64,000 bases of DNA from Mesodorylaimus sp. YZB2_4 (lineage: Eukaryota > Nematoda > Enoplea > Dorylaimida > Dorylaimidae), in contig JASANH010000202.1 in the NCBI GenBank assembly GCA_030248295.1, forward strand, positions 1 through 64,000. Reading direction: 5' to 3'. Below are positions 59,991-64,000 of this stretch, piece after piece. A program made the position numbers and the translations under genes. The notes beneath the pieces are model-generated. The model ran no database searches, was not told the DNA's origin, and was given only the letters and a program-made list of their open reading frames with translations. Within the stretch, counting starts at the first letter, position 1; each line of letters opens with the position of its first letter.

Positions 59991-60619
59991 GCTTTTGATG
60001 ATCAGATTTTGACTGCTTATATCAAAAACGGTGCTCGTTTGGCGTTCCTCAAAAAATATTTCTCGAGCGTGTAGTATGAGAACAGGGCGGATCTGAAAAG
60101 TTTTGCCGCACCAAATTATTTTCTTAGCCCTGCCTATTCAGCTGGTATTGTTACCTTTTCAGCGTTAACCCCCCCCCCCTGGGCCAGTATATCTTTAAGG
60201 ACGAATTAGATTTTTAAAATTTCGCTCAAAAAACTTTGACAAAATCGGAAGCAATGGAATCGGCCGACATAAATTGATTGAATTTCTATCTCCAGAATTT
60301 GGTATCGGAAGAGTTTTCGCTCATTTCTAGAGCGTTGGACTAACGCCGACTAACGATTCACCAACGCGCCTGGTTTTCGAATTTTATCTTTATCGATCAT
60401 TCTATCGAGGCCACCAGTTCTTTCGGTGGCTGTGGGTGATTCGTGAAATATGGCATCCTATACATGTTTGCAACGTGTACTGTGACGTTTTGTGCCAACC
60501 ATGCCAACGTGTCAAAAGCACATCAACACAGCTATAATCAGTGCGAACTGGGGCATCCACTGCGTAGCTCGCACCATTCTCGCACTGGCTCGATTGGTCC
60601 AACATCGTAAGTTCGAAGT

Positions 60620-61819
60620 ATGTTTCCTCAGTTCTCCCTCCTCTTGGCCTTCCTTATCAACAGCCAAGGACGTCCGGCACCCGTCGCCTTATTGAACGTC
60701 GACCTGCTTATTATCTGCCAAGGGATGGAGAAAGACTTTCCCGCAAGCAACGCGGTAGCATCAGTCTTGGCTGAAGCCCTGCGTTTTTTATTTGAAATGG
60801 GAGAGGATAGCACTCGAATTGCTATGGTTTTTTACAAGGAAATCGATCCGCATTCCACTCACCCTTATAATGGTCGTCCGATATACGATGAGACCATGGC
60901 TTCTTTCAATATGTCTGGAAACTTGTCAGCCTTTCTTGAATTTTTAACCGAGAGCAACTCGATGGGCTACCTTAATCCGGATGAATTCCCAGGTATCACT
61001 TTTTTAATGCATAAAGCGCAAGAAATCACATTCCATTCCGCCCCATCGAGACCTTGCATTGTACTCATCATCAGCAACAACCCATCTCATGAGTTTGATA
61101 AAAATGAAACTGTCAAGCTTGTAAAAATTTTCATGGACCGTGGCTGCCGCCTTTTCCTAGTATACCCGAGCCAAAACAAGAGCGATGAAGAGGAGAACAG
61201 TCTGATTGCCGTTGGTGGAAAGAAAGACCACATCTTCAAGTTACCTGGCCCACTACGTCTCCATTTCACCGACGAATTGTTTGTATCATTGAAGAACAGA
61301 TGGGAGCGCAAGTTGTGCATGTTCGAAGAAGCCTGTTTTTACAAGACGAGCGACAAAAACGACTGCAGCACAGGTCTGTTCACGCCAAATATATCTGATT
61401 CCAGTGGGGACTGCACAAAAGTGGCAGATGCCCTCGGTTTCACCCCCAGTCCATGCGAGCCAACCAAATGCGAGGAAACGTGCGACAACCTGTGGCCATG
61501 GCCAAAACCCACCCCTGATTGCAACACCATGTGTGGTCCGACCAATGTGGCTCGACACGGTACGCCTGCTTGGAAGAAGCTCGAGTTTTGTGGCCAGTTC
61601 TACAAATGTCCCGAATGCACCACAACCACCCCAACAACAACAACCACCACAACAACAACAACCACCACAACAACAACAATCACCACTACAACGACAACAA
61701 CTACTGCTGCAATCACAACCGCAGCAACAGCAACCACAACTCCAAACTCTGGTGTCATTCCAAGTCAAAGTTTATCTTTCTTCAGATTGATGGCAACAAT
61801 TATTTTCGCCAGCACGTGA
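60620..61819 (+). CDS. Secreted vWA-like, Thr-rich, probably GPI-anchored protein
   Basis: It is an intact single-exon ORF of 399 aa from an ATG. Residues 1-20 form a signal peptide (FSLLLAFLINSQG). Residues about 25-225 look like a von Willebrand A fold: a hydrophobic strand with a degenerate metal site (VDLLIICQG where DxSxS is usual), TRIAMVFYKEI, CIVLIISNN and GCRLFLVYPSQNK. A cysteine-rich segment follows (about 231-335, at least twelve Cys). Then come about 45 residues of mostly Thr, a mucin-like O-glycosylation target. The hydrophobic end (SLSFFRLMATIIFAST) fits a GPI signal. The lack of the metal-site serines argues against classical MIDAS binding. No named family member was recognised. 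Confidence 0.75.
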   Translation: MFPQFSLLLAFLINSQGRPAPVALLNVDLLIICQGMEKDFPASNAVASVLAEALRFLFEMGEDSTRIAMVFYKEIDPHSTHPYNGRPIYDETMASFNMSGNLSAFLEFLTESNSMGYLNPDEFPGITFLMHKAQEITFHSAPSRPCIVLIISNNPSHEFDKNETVKLVKIFMDRGCRLFLVYPSQNKSDEEENSLIAVGGKKDHIFKLPGPLRLHFTDELFVSLKNRWERKLCMFEEACFYKTSDKNDCSTGLFTPNISDSSGDCTKVADALGFTPSPCEPTKCEETCDNLWPWPKPTPDCNTMCGPTNVARHGTPAWKKLEFCGQFYKCPECTTTTPTTTTTTTTTTTTTTTITTTTTTTTAAITTAATATTTPNSGVIPSQSLSFFRLMATIIFAST

Positions 61820-62583
61820 TTCGTGATTCGTGATTAGTAAGGAACCTTTTTGATTTTTCTGCCACATCTGAAGGAATCTCTAGAGTTTTTGCATCATCAT
61901 ATTCATGCCTGGGCGGTGTTACGAACACAAGTGGGGGGGGGGGGGCCATAATGCTGCCTAGGCCAAGTGGAACCTAAAAATAAATCCCCTTTTAGGTTTT
62001 ATTTCTAGAAATTCCGATCAAATAACACCCGACTTTCAGCTCCTTTTCCAGCTCCCTGTTGTCGTTTACATAATTTATATATTTTTCAACATGATTTTTT
62101 AGGAACGAACGAACGAAATCGATCAGGAAAAACGATTTTTTGCGATTTTTCGCCCATTCAAAACAGTGGTTTCAGATCTATGCAAAGCTCCACTATTATA
62201 ATTAAATGTCATCGAAATGTTACCGCTTTTTTTGAATTTGGTATAAACATATGCACAGACTTAATCGTGCACAGTCTGCGAAAAAGAACTGAAAAATGTC
62301 TTCCACTCTGGCATAATGGACGATAGGTGTGCAGGTGCCCTGACGGGCATTCCGTCTGCATTGGTGACAGTGGTCATTCATAAAGGACGTCCACCCTTCC
62401 CGTCTAGACTTCTCGCACCTCAACAATCACACAAACAAACCGGCCTTATCCCGGGGGGATATATGAGGAGGGGAGGCTGGCGCCAAGTGGACGTCCACTC
62501 GTCCAAATTTGGGGCTATATACATATCTCAGGCAAAAAGCAAGATTATCAATAGTAATAGAGGGGGGTGCTTCATGAGTCACT
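61820..62583. other. Spacer between the vWA-like gene and the Pao LTR
   Basis: A/T-rich, with a G-run at 61933-61944. No gene was seen. Confidence 0.4.
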
Positions 62584-62994
62584 TGTAGGGTGTCAATGGT
62601 TAAGCACAGGCAGTGTAAAGTGAAAAGTAAAAAGCGCGTACGCAGTGTAAAGTGTAAAGTGTAAAGTAACAAGTGCGCACGCTGTGTAAAGTGTAAAGTA
62701 AAAAGTTCGCGCGCAGTGCGCAGTGTGAAGGTGGTGTAAAGGGCTCTTTGCAGTGTACCGTTTAAGTGAAGGGACTAAGGGTGTCATTTTAGGTTGACAG
62801 ACTGATTGTGAGTCTCTTTGTGAGACTGCTGCAGACAGTGGAGTCCATTAGAGTGAGAAGTTCAAAGTGAGTGTAAGGGGGATAGGTGAAAAGACTGACT
62901 GTGAGTGAGTTACTTTGTGTTCCCTGAGCTGTTGCCTAGCTGAGTGACTGCCGCGGAGTGTTGATACGAGGAAGCGGCGGCTTGCCTATTGCAC
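62584..62994 (+). repeat. BEL/Pao 5' LTR
   Basis: It starts TGTAGGGTGTCAATGG, contains repeated gtgtaaagtgtaaagt, and ends near attgca. It is the inverted counterpart of 43617-44021 and lies about 270 bp before a gag start. Edges are approximate. Confidence 0.7.
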
Positions 62995-63264
62995 AATGCC
63001 CTAAAATGAAGCTCTTTACACTTCCACGTGATATGTGATTTGGTATCGTTTATGCCGCGGGTGCGTTTTTTCTGTTGACCTGAATGGTCTGTCCCTTCTG
63101 TTTCTCTTGATTAATGTAAAGCACCAGACTCGAAGCATTGTCGCCTCTCTCCGTATCTACATCTCGCGACAAGTGGTAGCATGGAATGTGGTTACGACCT
63201 GCGATCTCGATTCGCACTCCGTCAACTGGCTCGTGGCCAGAAGACGCCGTGTGATCTTCGAAAT

Positions 63265-64000
63265 GGCGTCGAAGATTCGACAGCAACTCGGTCCTGCTCG
63301 GAATCGTCTGAAAGACGTCTTGCAATCGGTTGAATCGACCGCCGATCCCGCTGCGGCGCCGAAGTGCCCGATCGCCGATATTCCGGATATAAAGACGACT
63401 CTGGAAATCGCTCAACGCAAACTACATCGAAACTTTGAATCGTTCAAGACTCTCTACGATGTTGTTGTTGACATCGCTGATAACGGAGAAACGAAAGGGT
63501 TCGCGGAAGAAGTCGCCTTTTTTGACGAGTTGTCTGCCAAGTTCAACGAAATGGACGTCGAACTGCAACATCACCTTCAAGCCCTACAGGAGCGACTTCA
63601 GGACAAAGAACGGAAGCGTCGTCTCGCGATGGACGAAGAAGAACAGCGGCGACGTCAAGAGCTGCACGAGATTCGAGCGAGCGCCGACGAATCGCGAATC
63701 CTGCTCGTTGTGACGCGGCTCCGGAGGCCCCTGAAATCGCTAAGGTAAAGTTGCCAGTTTACGAACCTCCCCCCCCTTTTTCGATGGAACCCCTTCTAAA
63801 TTTCGGGAGTTCACAGACGCCTTTGAGACCTGTTTGCACGATAGGGCCGATTTGCCAGACGCTGTCAAATTTTATTATCAAAAAACTCGCTTGAAAGAGG
63901 GAAGCGTTGCTGCGCGAGCGATCGAGGGTATAGCGGTTACGAACGATAACTATGAAATGGCCTTAAGAACTATAAGGAAACGTTTTGGAAATAATCAGAT
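63265..64000 (+). CDS. BEL/Pao gag (partial, frameshifted; runs off window)
   Basis: The ATG at 63265 opens MASKIRQQLGPARNRLKDVL, then a charged coiled coil (LQERLQDKERKRRLAMDEEE). The frame shifts near 63700 and again in the C-run at 63768-63776. Beyond that the DUF1759 gag hallmark appears (SKFREFTDAFETCLH, LPDAVKFYYQKTRLKEG, IEGIAVTNDNYEMALRTIRK). The order matches BEL/Pao gag. The two frame changes mean this copy is probably not functional, unless they are sequencing errors in the homopolymer. Confidence 0.88.

Noticed and set aside
43617-62994. 19-kb Maverick-type element with long inverted termini at 43.6-44.0 and 62.6-63.0 kb
   Set aside because: The repeated sequence sits next to Pao gag at one end and Pao 3' coding sequence at the other, so it is an LTR of two opposed Pao copies. 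The polymerase-like fragment is outside the interval.

Overview
This is nuclear DNA of an invertebrate animal, most likely a nematode. The genes are split by canonical GT-AG introns. They include an innexin, a gap-junction family found only in invertebrates. The Ras protein carries the VVVGDGGVGKS form (Asp11) that I know from Caenorhabditis LET-60. Four independent genes have a splice acceptor only 1-5 nt before the start codon, as expected if mRNAs are capped by spliced-leader trans-splicing. I cannot name the species.

Layout. 0.27-12.2 kb (+): vinculin, lacking only its first exon, 22 visible exons with introns full of repeats. These include two copies of one hAT-like non-autonomous transposon, each with a perfect 8-bp target duplication. 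12.7-13.8 kb (-): TAF13, two exons, with a minisatellite in the intron. 15.2-16.5 kb (+): Ras, seven exons, 189 aa. 17.5-18.3 kb (+): intronless Bud32/TP53RK kinase. 18.7-21.5 kb (-): innexin, five exons, 492 aa. From about 21.5 to 39 kb I recognise no conserved gene except one small acidic ORF at 33.6-33.8 kb. This stretch is repeat-rich: tRNA-derived SINEs, a TA-flanked MITE, inverted-repeat elements and a family built around CTTAGGAATAGAG.

39.2-43.1 kb holds a decayed, virus-like gene cluster. It has an N-terminal fragment of a family-B (protein-primed type) DNA polymerase on the minus strand and two short plus-strand ORFs, each with its own TATA box. 43.6-52.3 kb is a nest of retrotransposons: a minus-strand BEL/Pao element (LTR, env-like ORF, DUF5641, integrase, RNase H, RT) broken by at least two LINE insertions. 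After a gene-poor stretch with a strong hairpin (55.4 kb) and a 1.4-kb inverted-repeat transposon (57.1-58.5 kb) comes an intact single-exon gene at 60.6-61.8 kb. It encodes a secreted, probably GPI-anchored, vWA-like and threonine-rich protein. A second BEL/Pao element (5' LTR and gag) enters at 62.6 kb and runs off the window.

The housekeeping genes are unrelated single genes (cell adhesion, transcription, signalling, tRNA modification, gap junctions), not a pathway cluster. The unusual content is in the mobile and virus-like DNA around them.
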